Assembly (NCBI RefSeq): GCF_003473485.1 | Contig: NC_053047.1 | Span: 38,612,972-38,676,971 of the forward strand | Reading direction: 5' to 3' | Length of the DNA stretch: 64,000 nt | Origin: Medicago truncatula | Lineage: Eukaryota > Streptophyta > Magnoliopsida > Fabales > Fabaceae | In this document: piece after piece, positions 47,246-59,640 of the stretch | Position numbering within the stretch: the stretch's first letter is position 1 | How the letters are laid out: each line of letters starts with the position of its first letter | The notes under the pieces: model-generated | What the model was told of the DNA's origin: nothing | What the model saw: the letters and a program-made list of their open reading frames with translations, nothing else | The model's database searches: none | Program-made: the position numbers and the translations under genes

Positions 47246-47489
47246 TACGTAGCTTTCCTATTATATTTGCTTACTATAACATTTGTAGGAATTTAATAGA
47301 ATAGGATTTGGTGTTGTGACAACGTCCTGCTGTAATGGATTTTGGCCGTCCGATCTCCAATCGATGGCTGAGATCAAACTGTGAAAAATAGCCAAATAAA
47401 TTTAAATTGTTGAATCACTTTTCTATTGCTGCGATCGGCTATTGCGTGAAGCAGTTACAACAGACGATTCAGGTCCGCATTTAATACAT

Positions 47490-50400
47490 CTAAAGTTGTC
47501 TTGTGAACCCATTAATGTCCCTAGGGACAGAACTTGAAGGTGTCATGTCCCCATCTGATTGTGAACCTGTGAAGCCAAAAGGAAATCCATTTGCATTTGG
47601 TAACCACTCACCACTAACCATTTGTGCATTATTGCTTGGTACATAGCTAGCAATATTTTCTATAGATGGATCACCATAATATTGATTCTGATGATATGTT
47701 GTTGCTACTGTTGCTGGATGATTGTTTGGATATTGCTCCACAATTTGATCACCTATAATTAAGTTCATATTAACATTAATTTCATTGTAGAATAAAATGT
47801 AATTAATTATTTGTCAAATTCATAATTTAAAGTTTTTAAGATACTTGATAAAATGGAACTATATATACAAGCTAGTTGATATTTTTTTAGAATAATATCT
47901 AATAGTTTTGTATGAGATTTGTATTCATTCACCACTCTTAACATGAATTTGTTTTTTGCACAGATTTGTATGAGATTTGGATTCGCTGCAATCGATAAAT
48001 TCACACATTCAACATATTGGTCACATCGGTTAAGATTAAATTGAGATCAGATGATCGATTAAAATTTTGATATATATTTTGATTTTTTTTAAAATGAAAT
48101 GTCGAGTTTAAAGTCTAAGTCATTTGATCACAACGATCACTAACATGCCGACTACATGAATACATGTATTGTTATCCAGTACAACATATCTTGTGTGGTG
48201 CTACGAAGCCAATCAACATGAGTATATGAACTTATTTCTATCAACAAAATAACAACTAACATTTGCTATTAAAAAAAATGTATGTATAATGTAGCTTATT
48301 GAGAACAAAAGTCATTGATGATTAATTGAAAATACCTTGGGTTAACAAAGCAATGTTATCATTTAAAACCCCATCAATTTCCTCCAACTCATGCCATTTT
48401 GTGTATGCTTCTCCCACCAATTTGTCTATATAGCTCTGCCAATTTTGAAATGGTATGGCACCAATTAAAATGAATTAGAGGACCAACATCTAGCATATAT
48501 ATAATAATCTACAGAGTAATACTACAAATGTGAATCTTGAGTAGTAGATGGTTAATATATTGTACCTTATTCATTTGGCTCAAGTACTCTCTGCTGGAAA
48601 ATTCTTGTCCATTGATATTAGCTTTGATAAATTTACATATTGGATTCAGAAGAATGATAAATTGAGGTCCACGGTATCTATAGATCTTGCTCCCCATGTC
48701 ACAAGTCATTGCATGCTTCATTGTGACTTTCCACATTTTATCAGACATCCCTATGCCCAAAATCTGATTTCAGATAAATTCATCAATAAAAAAGTAATTA
48801 GTTCATATTGCTTCACAAATAAGAATCTAATATATTTAATTAAAGGAAAATGCTAATAGCACATGTTAAAGGAAATATATATAGTAATTCTATCTCAAAA
48901 GTCGTCTAATCAATTTCTTAAAAGTACCCAAGCTACTCTTTTCAGTATAAAATTTTTACTTTTAAATTTCTTCACATGTGTCATAAGAGCACAAGTTAAT
49001 AGATCATTAAGTTTAAATTCAAATTTGCGGTCTAACTTAATCCTTTGAAGAAATTGATCTTGTATAAAGTTCTTTTTGTGTGTGTAGATAGACGAAATGA
49101 CAAAGTCATCATAAACTCACACACATAGTGGAGGTGCCGGGATTCGAACCCCGATCATGACGTCCGACCTAACAATTTGGACATTTTTGTCACTTGAGCT
49201 AGGACTTTTTTATGAGACGATCTTGTATAATGTTCTACGTAGTTTAATATGTTTAAATTATTGAAAATATTAATAACAAATATATTCAAATATGTTGACC
49301 TAATAGAACTAAGACTTTTTTATGAACTAAAGTGTGATTTTTTAGATAAATAGATCCTAAACAAAATTAGCATAAAAATAGAAATGTTTTGGAGTAATCT
49401 ATATTATTTTCACCCCTAATTATAAAGATATATACCTCTCTTAGCTTTGGAGTATCAATAGCTGCTAATTTAAGAAAGTCTTGCACTGTTATGATCCCCT
49501 TAGCCATCATTTTGTGGTGGAAAGCTCCATCTTTCCCTATCTTCTCTAGGCGCCACACATCATCGCTAAGCATTGGTGGGTGGTGTTTTTTGTACACTGA
49601 TAATGATAATGATGAAAACAATGTCAACAAGAAATTAAATTTAGATATTTAGCATGTAATACTTTCTTAAAAAAAAAACTTAAGTAATACTTCTAAACTA
49701 TGATTCCCTTAACAGGCAAATATGTTTATATGCAACTCATAAAATTAATACTACATCAAAGTAAGATTTAAAGTACTACTTTTGTTTAGGAAATGGACCG
49801 TCTCCATTTTTTTGTGTAAATACTAAATATAAACAATATTTGCACACTCAATAACATAACTACAACAACAAAAGTGGGGATCATCTTATTAATATATTTA
49901 GGCTTAATTACACTTTTGGCCCTCGTATTTTGACCAACTCAAGAAAATGGTCCTGCCTTTTTTAAATCGAACATAACCGTCCCTAAACTATCATGTTTTT
50001 GTTGTTTTAGTCTTAACTCCTAATTTCTCTTCCAAAAACGCTGATGTGTCTAATTTTTAAGTGATTTGGCAAAAAAAAAGTGCTTACTTGGCAAATCATC
50101 AATGGAAAACACATTAACATGTAAACAAATTCAATTTTTAAAAAACAAAGTTAGTTGGAAATAAGTGTTTAGTCATTGTCATCAAATATATTCCAATCTA
50201 TATTGCAATAATATATCATGCTACACAAAAAATTAAGTCATATTCAGGATAACATATATAGAATATAATATACCAAGTTTATGATTTAATATACCAAGTT
50301 TATGATTATAAAACTTACATTCTCCACGATGATCCCTAACAACAAATGCCTCAGTCATGCCTTCTTGAATCCTAACACTTTGATTACTCCCATGATTCAC

Positions 50401-52578
50401 CTTAACTGCAACCCTAAATTTCCTGCACTTTATCCAGCTAGAATTATCTGTGAACTCTATGTCCCCAATTGGTGCAATTCCACCTCTCATAGTAAGGTTC
50501 AATTCTCCAGAAAGTAATGGTCTCTTCCCAGGTCTTTCCTTCACTATGTCTTTATTGAATTCTTCACTAGTCCAATTCTCGTTTTCATCATGTGGAAAAT
50601 CTCCATCAAGTACAACAATCTCTAGCTTTATAGGGTAAGGAAGACTTGTTTGAACAATTTGGTTATTGTTTGTTTTGTCAACAAGACTTATGCAGATAGG
50701 CTTACCTTCAGCGTCGAGTATTCTACTACCTGTGAAAATTGGGACGAAGTTAACTCAATGGTAGAAGTTTGACCAATACAAGAAAAATTTAATAACGACG
50801 AAAACTAGAGATGAAAAATATAAATTTGGTAATCAAATTTGGCATCTCTAAGTGACTAAATTAGAGGTGTGGACCACCAATATTATATTAAGGGCTTGTT
50901 AGCCCTCAATAAAGGCTCACTAGCCCTAGGGGGCACGCCAATGGTCTTAAGAGGCGTAAATCGCCTTTCCTAGCTTCTAGAAGCTTCTAGAGTGTCTGCC
51001 TACTAACTTGGGGGTCTAAACTACTTAAGGCCCAAGAGACAAAAACAAACTCAATCAAGGCAACTTAGGGCCTGAGACACGAAAACAAGCTCAATCAAGG
51101 CTATAAATACCACACTTGAGAGTATTCTATGACCTAAACAGATTAAACTCTAATTTTAGATATTTTACTTACTGCAAGTACAAGGTGGATTTTTCCTTTT
51201 TCTATCTCTAAATTTTCGTCATTATTTCAACTTAATTCTATTGTAACTATAAGGGTCGGAATTCATCTCAAGAAATGGTTGTAAAATGAACATTAGTATC
51301 ATATACCGGTGAAAATTGGGAGGGAAAGCCTTTTGCTGAATGAGAGTTGTAAGGTTGGTTGTTGATCCCTTGGTGCTTGGATTCTTAATGAAGGTGACCT
51401 GTTGATGGAAGATGGACAGCACTTTCCAATTGCTCTATCTACCTCTTCACTCACCTAACCAAATGAATCATATAATAAAGTAAGCTTTCATGAGAAAATT
51501 ATAACTACATAATGAGAAATACAAGTAGTATTCAATTAATTGATGCAAGATTCGTAGTTAGGTGGAGTTGGTTCTTTGTAGTATGAATAGCTAGGCGGAG
51601 ACTGCTGCAATTGGAGATTTCATACTGATGGTTGATACAGTTGACATTGCAGTTAGCTAAAGACACTAAAAAATTGAAACACAAACTTTTGGACACATTA
51701 TTTAGCCACTCACACGTAAAAATACATTTTTTTTAATTATTTGAAAAATAAATATGATCTAATTATTTTCTCTCTTTAGCTTTTCTCAATTATGTGTGCC
51801 TAAATTTATTGACCAAATACTTGTGTCTAGACAAAGTATTTTCCGGGTTGTTTAATATAGATATGCTTTAACCGTACATCATTCTATTTTTAATAAAATA
51901 TTATTTTTAATCTCTATTTTACATTATAATAAAATTCATTTTTTTATTAAAAATGGTAAATTAGGTCTATATTTAAACCATATTTTAGAGAATCATATTT
52001 AACACACCAATAAATTTTAAGATAATATCAAATATGGACATACATCCAGTGACCCAAACAACAATTTTTGTGTACAATATACTATTATGATACACCCTCA
52101 TATTTGATGAGCTAGATTTTAATATTGAATTTGACTCAAATAAATTTTAAGATGATATATCATAGAATGTATAATATAAATATATTGTTTGTTGGGTCAG
52201 CTATTATCAGGCCACCCCAACCCTAACTCATGAGAAACAAATTAATCTCATTAACCCTAAATATGTATGCATCTTTGTCAAATGTCATGGTAAAGTTTGA
52301 CTTGACTTACCACTCTTTTAAGAAAAGGTTCCAAAGCTCCTAAAAAGTTCTGCATATTTTGCACTTTAACTGCTGTTTCTATTACACTGTCAATAAGAAT
52401 TCAATATATCATGCATACGAATGAGATTAGTAAAAAAAAATGAAGCATAAAATGTAGATTAGAAAAGAAGTGCATACGAAGCAAAAGAAGGTCGACTAGT
52501 AGATGATCTCATTCGTTTGTCGTTTGGATTGTCTTGATCTTTATCATTAGAATCATCAAAAACCCTTTTAGTAGCCAT
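47490..52578 (-). CDS. Calmodulin-binding protein 60 family, copy C
   Basis: Eight exons: complement join(47490..47752, 48336..48435, 48566..48763, 49436..49596, 50319..50729, 51307..51454, 52311..52386, 52478..52578), 485 aa, all phases in agreement. The first exon repeats MATKRVFDD and NDKRMR. The tail exon and 3' flank are essentially identical to copy B, whereas exon 4 ([17 protein letters not shown]) agrees with copy A; private changes include [24 protein letters not shown] and AAIDTPKLR. Intron 3 differs from both others. The donor of exon 3 is ACCG|GTATAT instead of ACAG|GTATGA, still a valid site. Role as for copy A. Confidence 0.9.
49085..49212 (+). mobile_element. SINE-like repeat, copy 3, in intron 5 of CBP60 copy C
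   Basis: Same insertion as 34115 in copy B: TAGATAGACGAAATGACAAA, GATTCGAACCCC, GATCATGACGTCCGAC. Confidence 0.52.
50870..51190. other. Intron 3 segment found only in CBP60 copy C
   Basis: Replaces the block shared by A and B. Contains CTTGTTAGCCCTC, CACTAGCCCTAGGGGGC, CTTCTAGAAGCTTCTAGA and two repeats of ACAAGCTCAATCAAGGC type (51040-51105). Origin unknown; possibly transposon-derived. Confidence 0.45.
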
Positions 52579-52688
52579 TTTTGCAAAAGTGTTATGAAGC
52601 AAGAGTTAAGGTTTTGATGTCTTGTAATATGAGAAAGATGAAATATATCAAAGGCGAGTAGAGAAGGGAAGGTTGTCCAAGACCTTCC

Positions 52689-52696
52689 TATTTATA
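52689..52696 (-). promoter_or_regulatory. TATA box of CBP60 copy C
   Basis: TATAAATA on the minus strand, about 111 nt upstream of the ATG. Confidence 0.6.
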
Positions 52697-52699
52697 GCC

Positions 52700-53690
52700 C
52701 AAAAAATGGAATAGACTTTAGAATTTTGAAATACATATTAAAATAATTAAACATGCATAAAATAATAATCCGAAGCTTCTTAGAATGTCGGAGGAAATAT
52801 CCAAGAAAATAGGATATAGGGTCTAAAATTAAAAATGTTGTTGAAAATGATGTGCTTTTGTGTAACGACTTGGCATATTAATTTTCAAATATTACACTGT
52901 TTGGTGATTGTGACCATTGACTATCATTGTTATGGAAAAATATTTTTTTACATCCATCATCATAGGATAGAAATGAAGAGAGTTTATGATAAAGATACAA
53001 CGAGTATTTTTATTTGATCAACCATTTGAAACAACTTTTATGACAACTTCTTTTTTCTATTTTTTAATTGATCAAAAATAGTAAAGAGAAAATTGAAGGA
53101 AAAAAAATAAGAACATAATATAAGTATTTGAGAGAAAGTTGTCAAAAAAATGTCATAAAGTGGTTGTAGAAATATCATTTCTTATATATAATATAATAGT
53201 GAAAAACACATAAAGATAAAGAAAATGAAGTGTTGATTGGGTGTTTGAGAATTAAGCGTATCAAAATACAAGGGTTGCATTGCATTCTTATGGAACAAGG
53301 AACCTTGATCTTATTTTATTAAAAAAAAAAAGGGTATGATTTTATATAACATAATTCTAAGATATATTTTTTTGTTCGTCATGACAAATTTAGAGTAGTT
53401 TTTTTTTAGATTAAGTTGCTTTCAGTTTGTTTGTCTTTTTTTACTATTGCCAAAAAAAAAAATGTCTGTCTTCTTTATGGTTTGACACTTGGATGATTAC
53501 CCATCTGGTCAAAATACATGTTTCTTGGAAGGATCGAATACGTGTTAAGAGCAACTAGATCAAAAATATTTATTGTGTCACGAATTCATCAATTATTAAT
53601 TATTATACATGTAAATTCGGGTGCCAAAAGAAGAAACTCACTTGTAATTACTTACCTACAAATTAAATTATTATAAAGGGAAATACTAAT
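52700..53690. other. Upstream region of copy C; end of the duplicated unit
   Basis: Diverged from the upstream regions of A and B, but GACACTTGGATGATTA (about 53486) and CCAAAAGAAGAAACTCACTT (about 53624) still match 29530 and 29658. Homology ends close to 53690. No gene. Confidence 0.5.
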
Positions 53691-54530
53691 TACTTGTATA
53701 TTCAACGATATGAAAATTGTTTCAACTGTTCATTTGATGTTTTCTGAACTCAAACCACATTTCTTTGGCATTACCCATTTTGGAGTCTTATGCAAAGTCC
53801 TCGTGATTTTGTTTTATAAAGTGTCTAAATAGATTTATGAATATGAGTGTTGTTTATAAACTATCTTTACTTTCAATTATAATGAAATAAAAGACTTTTT
53901 TAATGCACTGGAAGTTCATATTGGTAGCCCCTAAGTCAAGGTAAAGGGGCTACGCTCGATTTCCATAAACAACAACAATATTTTAACCTCAAACCGCATT
54001 TCAAAAGTGCATCATTTGTTTTAGGATCTTGTGCAATGTCCTTAAAATTGTATCTTTGTTGAAATTTGTTTCACCATAGATAGAGTGTGAATGTTGTTTA
54101 TAAACTGCGCTAAAATTAAATATGTTTTTAATTTGTACTAAACTTTTAAATTTTATTTCATCCCCATAAATAAATCGTAGTAATTTTTAGTGTAAGAAAT
54201 TGAAGAGAGAAAAATGTTAAATTCGTCTTTAATTCCATTGTTAAATGCTAAAGTTGAAGATTAAATTTATTTTTTTCACCTCTAATTTTTGTTGACAAAG
54301 AAAAAAATATGATTAAATGTATAGGTCTCTATAAATTATATATTTTGTAAAGAAAATTATAACATTGAGTTTCTATGTAATTTCTTTTATTTTATTTTTA
54401 GTTTCCGAAGAAAACCACTTAAATAAATATCTGTTACAGTCATGTTGAATCCATTCCAATCAAAAGTACTCTTGTTGTTAAGAGATGGTAATACTATCTC
54501 TGTTTTATTTATTTATTTATTTATTTTCAC
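53691..54530. other. Gene-free AT-rich region
   Basis: A partial internal repetition is visible (TGCAAAGTCCTCGTGATTTT at 53792 and GCAATGTCCTTAAAATTG at 54032, each followed by a similar context). No gene recognised. Confidence 0.4.
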
Positions 54531-54657
54531 TAATAGACGAGATGGCAAAGTCTTCATAAACTCACACACATAAGGTGGAGGTACTAAGGTTTGAATCCCA
54601 GTCATGACGTCAATCCTTACAATTTCGATATTTTTAGCAGTTGAGCTACAACTTATG
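54531..54657 (+). mobile_element. SINE-like repeat, copy 4
   Basis: TAGACGAGATGGCAAAGTC, then ACACATAAGGTGGAGGTAC, diverged B-box GGTTTGAATCCC, GTCATGACGTCAATCC, and AGTTGAGCTACAACTTATG. Confidence 0.48.
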
Positions 54658-55348
54658 AAACTATCTATGTTTTATTTTTTTTTTTCAATAATTAGGAGGT
54701 TATTGAAAATGTCTAATCAAAAGGATAAACAGAAAGAAGTACAAACGATTTGCAAAACAAAAGATCCACATGCAAACACCTAAATATCCGTAATTTTCAA
54801 AGAAACAAAAAATAAGAAACTCATAACCTTGCCCTAGCTTATGCTAGTTATGCTCTAACTTGTGTTAGAAGATAAGCTAACATAGTCGCTCATAACCTTG
54901 CTCGAGCGTCTATATTACATACTATTCTCGGTATTTTCTTTCATCCTCCCAATTGTATTCACTCTAATATTTTAGATGAAATGAAATAATTTACCTTTCC
55001 CTCGAAAAAAATAAGAAACTCTTACACGAAGCAACATTACTAGAAAATTATCTATTTCACAGGCTAAGAATCATTTGTGAAACGTAAAATTACCCTTGTC
55101 AAACATAAATTTACAATGAGCTATACAAGAAGCGAAAAGCCTCGCAAAATTTAGAATGAATATAGAATAACACCTATATTTTTCTATCGTTACTTTTCCC
55201 ACTCTAAGATTCTCAGTGTGCCTTATTCGAATTATAGAATCTAAAATGTTTCAACGTATTTTTGGATGTTTTTATAGAGTGTTTATACCGTTCAGATTCT
55301 ATCTACCCACATAATAGTCTTTGTCTTACTACTATCCCATTTTAAAGT
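54658..55348. other. Gene-free region
   Basis: AT-rich. A short stretch (54825-54900) has repeated ATAACCTTGCTC / CTCGAGCG-like text but no clear element. No gene recognised. Confidence 0.35.
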
Positions 55349-55349
55349 A

Positions 55350-55627
55350 CTCCCTCCACTCCTTTTTATAGGAGTAGTTTATAAACATTACAAGTATTAA
55401 GAAAAGTTGTTGGAATAATAAAGTTGTCTCAAATGTGTGTGACATTAATAGCATATTTAATATTAACTTTACATATATCAAGCAAATTGATAGCATCAAT
55501 AAGGGAGAGTATATTTGAAAGAAAAAAGAGTAATCAATGCATGTAGAAACTTGTATATGATCTTATATACTTAGGGACTTTTTTATTTTATTTTGTAAGC
55601 TACTCTTATAAAAAGGAACGGAGGGAG
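55350..55627. mobile_element. Complete Stowaway MITE
   Basis: TA, then CTCCCTCCACTCCTTTTTAT, to AAAAGGAACGGAGGGAG, then TA. The ends are inverted repeats of about 30 bp and the target TA is duplicated (55348-55349 and 55628-55629). Confidence 0.88.
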
Positions 55628-55772
55628 TAATGCTTTTGACTAAATATGTACATTTTAAGAATAATGTCTTTTAGTTTAGTGGGTCTTACGAATAAGTCAC
55701 ACTCAATGTTCCATATACTAATTATTTTAGAGACTTTATTATTTTGAAACAAAACAAAAGCAATAAAGAAAT

Positions 55773-55826
<54 letters not shown>
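55773..55826. repeat. (TA)n(CA)n microsatellite
   Basis: Uninterrupted AT dinucleotide run of about 40 bp followed by a short CA run. Confidence 0.9.
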
Positions 55827-55965
55827 TCAATATTATGATACAAAGAAAAATTAAATCAATATAGATTGACTATCAGGGTTTACTCTATTAATACCCCACT
55901 AGCACTAAAAGTCAATCAAATATTAACTCAATAACTATTGATCAAGTGTTAGCATCAAGCACCTT

Positions 55966-56353
55966 TTGGGCAGGGCCGTCCCCGTGAAATAGGAGGCTCG
56001 GCTCTCTTTTTAAAAACAGGCCCCTAGTAAAATAAAACGTAATTTTTTTTGTCTAGCTAAATTTCATTAAAAAAACCAGAATTAGAAGAAGTTCTAAACA
56101 TGAAAGGAATTAACAAAAATTAAGTGAAAGAGGTGAAATTTATCTAACGGTGTTGTTTGGATTTGTCACTCCTCTGTTGTGGAAAAGGGTAAATTTATGT
56201 ACAAAAAGGATAATTAGAGTCTAGAAAAAACTCAAACGTGTACTAAAGAAAGAAAAGGATATAACATATATATTTTTTATTTATGTGGGGGGGTGGGTAT
56301 TAGATTTAATTTTTCGTTAGAGGCCCGTAGCATTTGTAGGTCCGGCCTGGTTG
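55966..56353. mobile_element. Non-autonomous hAT element
   Basis: The ends carry CAGGGCCGTCCCC and, inverted, GGTCCGGCCTGG. Perfect 8-bp repeats AGCACCTT flank it (55958-55965 and 56354-56361), the hAT hallmark. The exact termini lie 4-5 bp outside the GC-rich motif. No coding capacity. Confidence 0.68.
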
Positions 56354-56581
56354 AGCACCTTGCACACCCTCAAGGCGGGGCCTGCTTTTAGGCAAGATAC
56401 TCTACTAGCAGACAAGGAGCTCTTTCCTATGTTAGTAAGTTATAGTTCTTTCAATTTTCACTTTTGATCTTCAATCGGAGATTGGAATGTCAATATTTTG
56501 AATCTTTTTATGAAACAAAGTTTCCAATAAAAAGTTTTACGCAACGAATCAATCTGATTAGGTATGTGATAGAGATGTGAC

Positions 56582-57297
56582 CAAGGGTGTGTTTGGTAAA
56601 AAAAAGCTATAAGTTAGTTGATAGTTGAAAAGCTAGTTTATAGCTGATGGCTGATAGCTTATAGCTAAAAAGTTAGCTGATTAAAATTAAAAGTGTTTGG
56701 TAAAATTAGCTATTGAAGTGACTATAAATATAAAATGACATAAAAGGACATGCTTGTTTAATATTTTTTATATTATATATATAATTTTTATTACTTAACG
56801 CATTTATTTTTAAATATTTAAATATATTTCAAATTATTTTCATCTCCAAAATAATAAATGTATTTATGAATTCGATTGAATTTTTTTATTTAACAATTTT
56901 TATTTTATTTTTATAAATTTTATTTAACTAAACTTGCTTCACTATTTATTATAAATTTTATATAAAATTATATATTATATGAATTATGAGCAAAGTAAAA
57001 AAAAAAGTGGACAAGAAAATTTAAAAAGCCATACATGGTAAACGTGGTTAGTTTAAGAAGATAGTGATAAGTTTTTTTTTTATTATAATAAAATAAAATA
57101 AAATTAAGAAAAGGTTAAAATGGGAAGAAAGTATAAAAAGCTACAAGTTATAAGTTAAAAGTCTACTTGGATTAGCTTCTTAAAAAACGCTATAAGCTAG
57201 TGAGAAAAACTTTTTACTAAACACATCTCATTTTATCAAAACAAGCTTATAAGCTAGTCCAACAAGCTATAATCTAGCTTTTTTGTATTACCCTCTT
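56582..57297. mobile_element. MITE-like element rich in AGCTATAAGCTAG motifs
   Basis: Left end AAGGGTGTGTTTGGTAAAAA and right end, inverted, AGAGGGTAATACAAAAAAGC. Many copies of TATAGCT/AGCTATAA/TAAGCTAG occur near both ends (56609-56705, 57140-57285), as in hAT-like plant MITEs. Confidence 0.5.
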
Positions 57298-58715
57298 TTC
57301 TTTTTTGGACAAACATTAATGGCTAGAAGCGTGTTGTATTGCATGTGTAATTGTTTGTGTCACTAAAGTTCAATAAGGAGCTATCAAACTTTCCATGTCC
57401 AAAATAACGCATCAAGTATTTATAACTTATTTTGTCAAAAAAAAGTATTTATAACTTATCATAGTTTTTTTTTTGTACAACTTATCATAGTATTTAATTT
57501 TGACTAGGAAATAAAATGTTGCAATTAAATTTCAAGAAAAAAATTCTATGTTAGGTAATTAATATTACGCGGTTATAAAACACGTCTTGTGGAACAAACA
57601 GTAGAATTTCTTAATTATCAACAACCAAAAAAGAGTGTGGAAATTTTACTAATATATAGAAACTTGTTGTTCAAGCCATAAAAGGGGTTTTGCATTTGAA
57701 ACCGAGTGAAAATTTTCAAGCAGGTTTTGGTCGTGACGTTTTGACTCAATTTTGAGTTTTTTAATTATTTTAAAATTGTCTAGTCTAGAAGACTGCTGGG
57801 TAAACTACATCAGCATTTGTGTCAATTACAAGGAAAATCTTAGCTTTGTGCTCTTCTAAGAGATCACATGCAAAGAAATTAAATATTATTTCAAAAAGAT
57901 ATTAAGAAACTTTAAATATAGAAAATTAATTTTGGAAATTATGTATTAATGTATTAAAAATTTAAAAATTTATCTTTTCATTATAAAACTTTTCTTTGAA
58001 TTTATTTTGTAAACTTCTTAATTTGTGTCCTATACGACATAAATTAGCAAGATCTTAGTTAAAACATGAATTTATCATATAAGAAAAAGAACTTATTTTC
58101 TTAAGTTTCAAATATTCTAAAACCCACATTAGTTAGTTTTGTCCCATGGACTTAGGATCATGAAGTATATTTCGATGCCATTTTTATGGATTAGTTCATA
58201 GTTCCTCAAATTAGGCGATCTGTTTACTCTAATTTAAGTTGGTGGAATTAGTTCTCCAAATTAGCCGATCGGATATCATGTACCGTTAAAATATGAGTTT
58301 TAATCTCTTAACTGGACGAGAAATCTAAATTCACACATTCTTCATTTTTTTTTACATATTGATGATATCTTCTTTAGGTTTTTTCTATCGCATCTTCATA
58401 CAAGAGCGACTCAAAAATTATAAGTCTAAAATTTATACAACTTTTTAATCCACAAAATAGCAAAATGAAATTGTTTTTCAATTCATCAGAAAATAAATAA
58501 AACGTTTGTCAGTTATTCATAATTGTTTTATTTATCAGAAAATAAATAAAACTTAAGCCTAAAGCGTTACTCTCTATCAATCTCATTGACAAATAACTTT
58601 AAATCATTCCTCTAAGAAAAACTTTAAACAACAACTTTAAACAACTGGTAATTTATTTATGAATAACATAATCATTTTTTAAAGATTTTTCCGTTAATAG
58701 TAAGAAAATTGTTCT
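57298..58715. other. Gene-free region with one GCAC-type MITE relic
   Basis: 57838-58060 (AATCTTAGCTTTGTGCTCTTC to AATTAGCAAGATCTTAG) is another GCAC-type MITE. The rest is AT-rich without recognised features. Confidence 0.4.
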
Positions 58716-58719
58716 GTGA

Positions 58720-59408
58720 GCCGTGTTCGTGGATGGGTTTGGATTGGGTTTGGTCAAACCCAAAACCAAACCAAATATGGTACTTCGGTTTGGGTAAGGT
58801 AAATAACCACCCGTTATACTATTGGGTAGGTTTGGGCAAACCCACAAATTTTTGGGTTGGGTTGGATTGGATAATGGGTTACCCAACTTATTTTTTTATT
58901 TTTTTAATATTAAATGATTAAATGACAAGTCCTCATAATTTTGTTTTAAAATAGTACTCTGCTTTTTAATTTTCTTAAAAAAAATTTAATCTTATTTTAC
59001 TATAATTTTATACACCATAGAATATCAAATAATAAACTTCATCATAAAATACTTGCAGCAATCTAAAGTTGCATGAAATAAAATTGCATTAGTATCAAAA
59101 TAACCAAAAAAATGTGACATATTAATTTGTAACTCTAGTATGTTTTGATTTTCAATATATAGGATACAATGTGTATGTTTGAAAATATAACTTTCTTCTA
59201 CCCTATGAAAATAAAGATAAAAAATATTAACATTATTGGGTAAGTGGATTTTTTGGGTTTGGGTCTGATTTTACCTGAAACCCATTTATTTTTATTGGTT
59301 TTCCATTTTAGAAACCATACCCACCCAATCCAACCCATTTTTTTTTGGGTTTTTTTGGATAGGTTTGACCGGATTTTCTAGGTTGACCAAACCCATGAAC
59401 ACCCCTAC
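58720..59408. mobile_element. hAT-like MITE with GGGTTTGG-rich ends
   Basis: Left end GTGTTCGTGGATGGGTTTGG and right end CCAAACCCATGAACACCCCT are inverted relatives. Both sides are dense in GGGTTTGGG / CCCAACCC variants. The open frames at 58653 and 58709 result from this low-complexity sequence. Confidence 0.55.
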
Positions 59409-59640
59409 CTTGCACTGCTCTAAATATAGTGAAAACACCGTCCTCATGAGTTTAGTGCAGTTAATAGAAACAATGCATAATAGATGTGAGGTTCAAGGTT
59501 CAAACCTAAGCCATCACTGATGACAGTCCGTCATATCACATTTTTAGAGTCTTTTTAATTAAGTTTTAAGTCTATTTTTATTAGTTAGTATTTAATTTAG
59601 AGTCTTTATTAGTTAGTATTTAATTTTGAGTCAATTTGAA
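59409..59640. other. Short gene-free interval
   Basis: Contains a 30-bp partial duplication (GAGTCTTTATTAGTTAGTATT variants at 59550-59620). Confidence 0.35.

Noticed and set aside
51222..51422. Minus-strand frame in CBP60 copy C exon 3 region
   Set aside because: Out of frame with the true exon 51307-51454, which reads [12 protein letters not shown] as in the other copies.
58653..58921. Overlapping open frames on both strands
   Set aside because: Produced by repeated GGGTTTGG/CCAACCC text at the end of a MITE.
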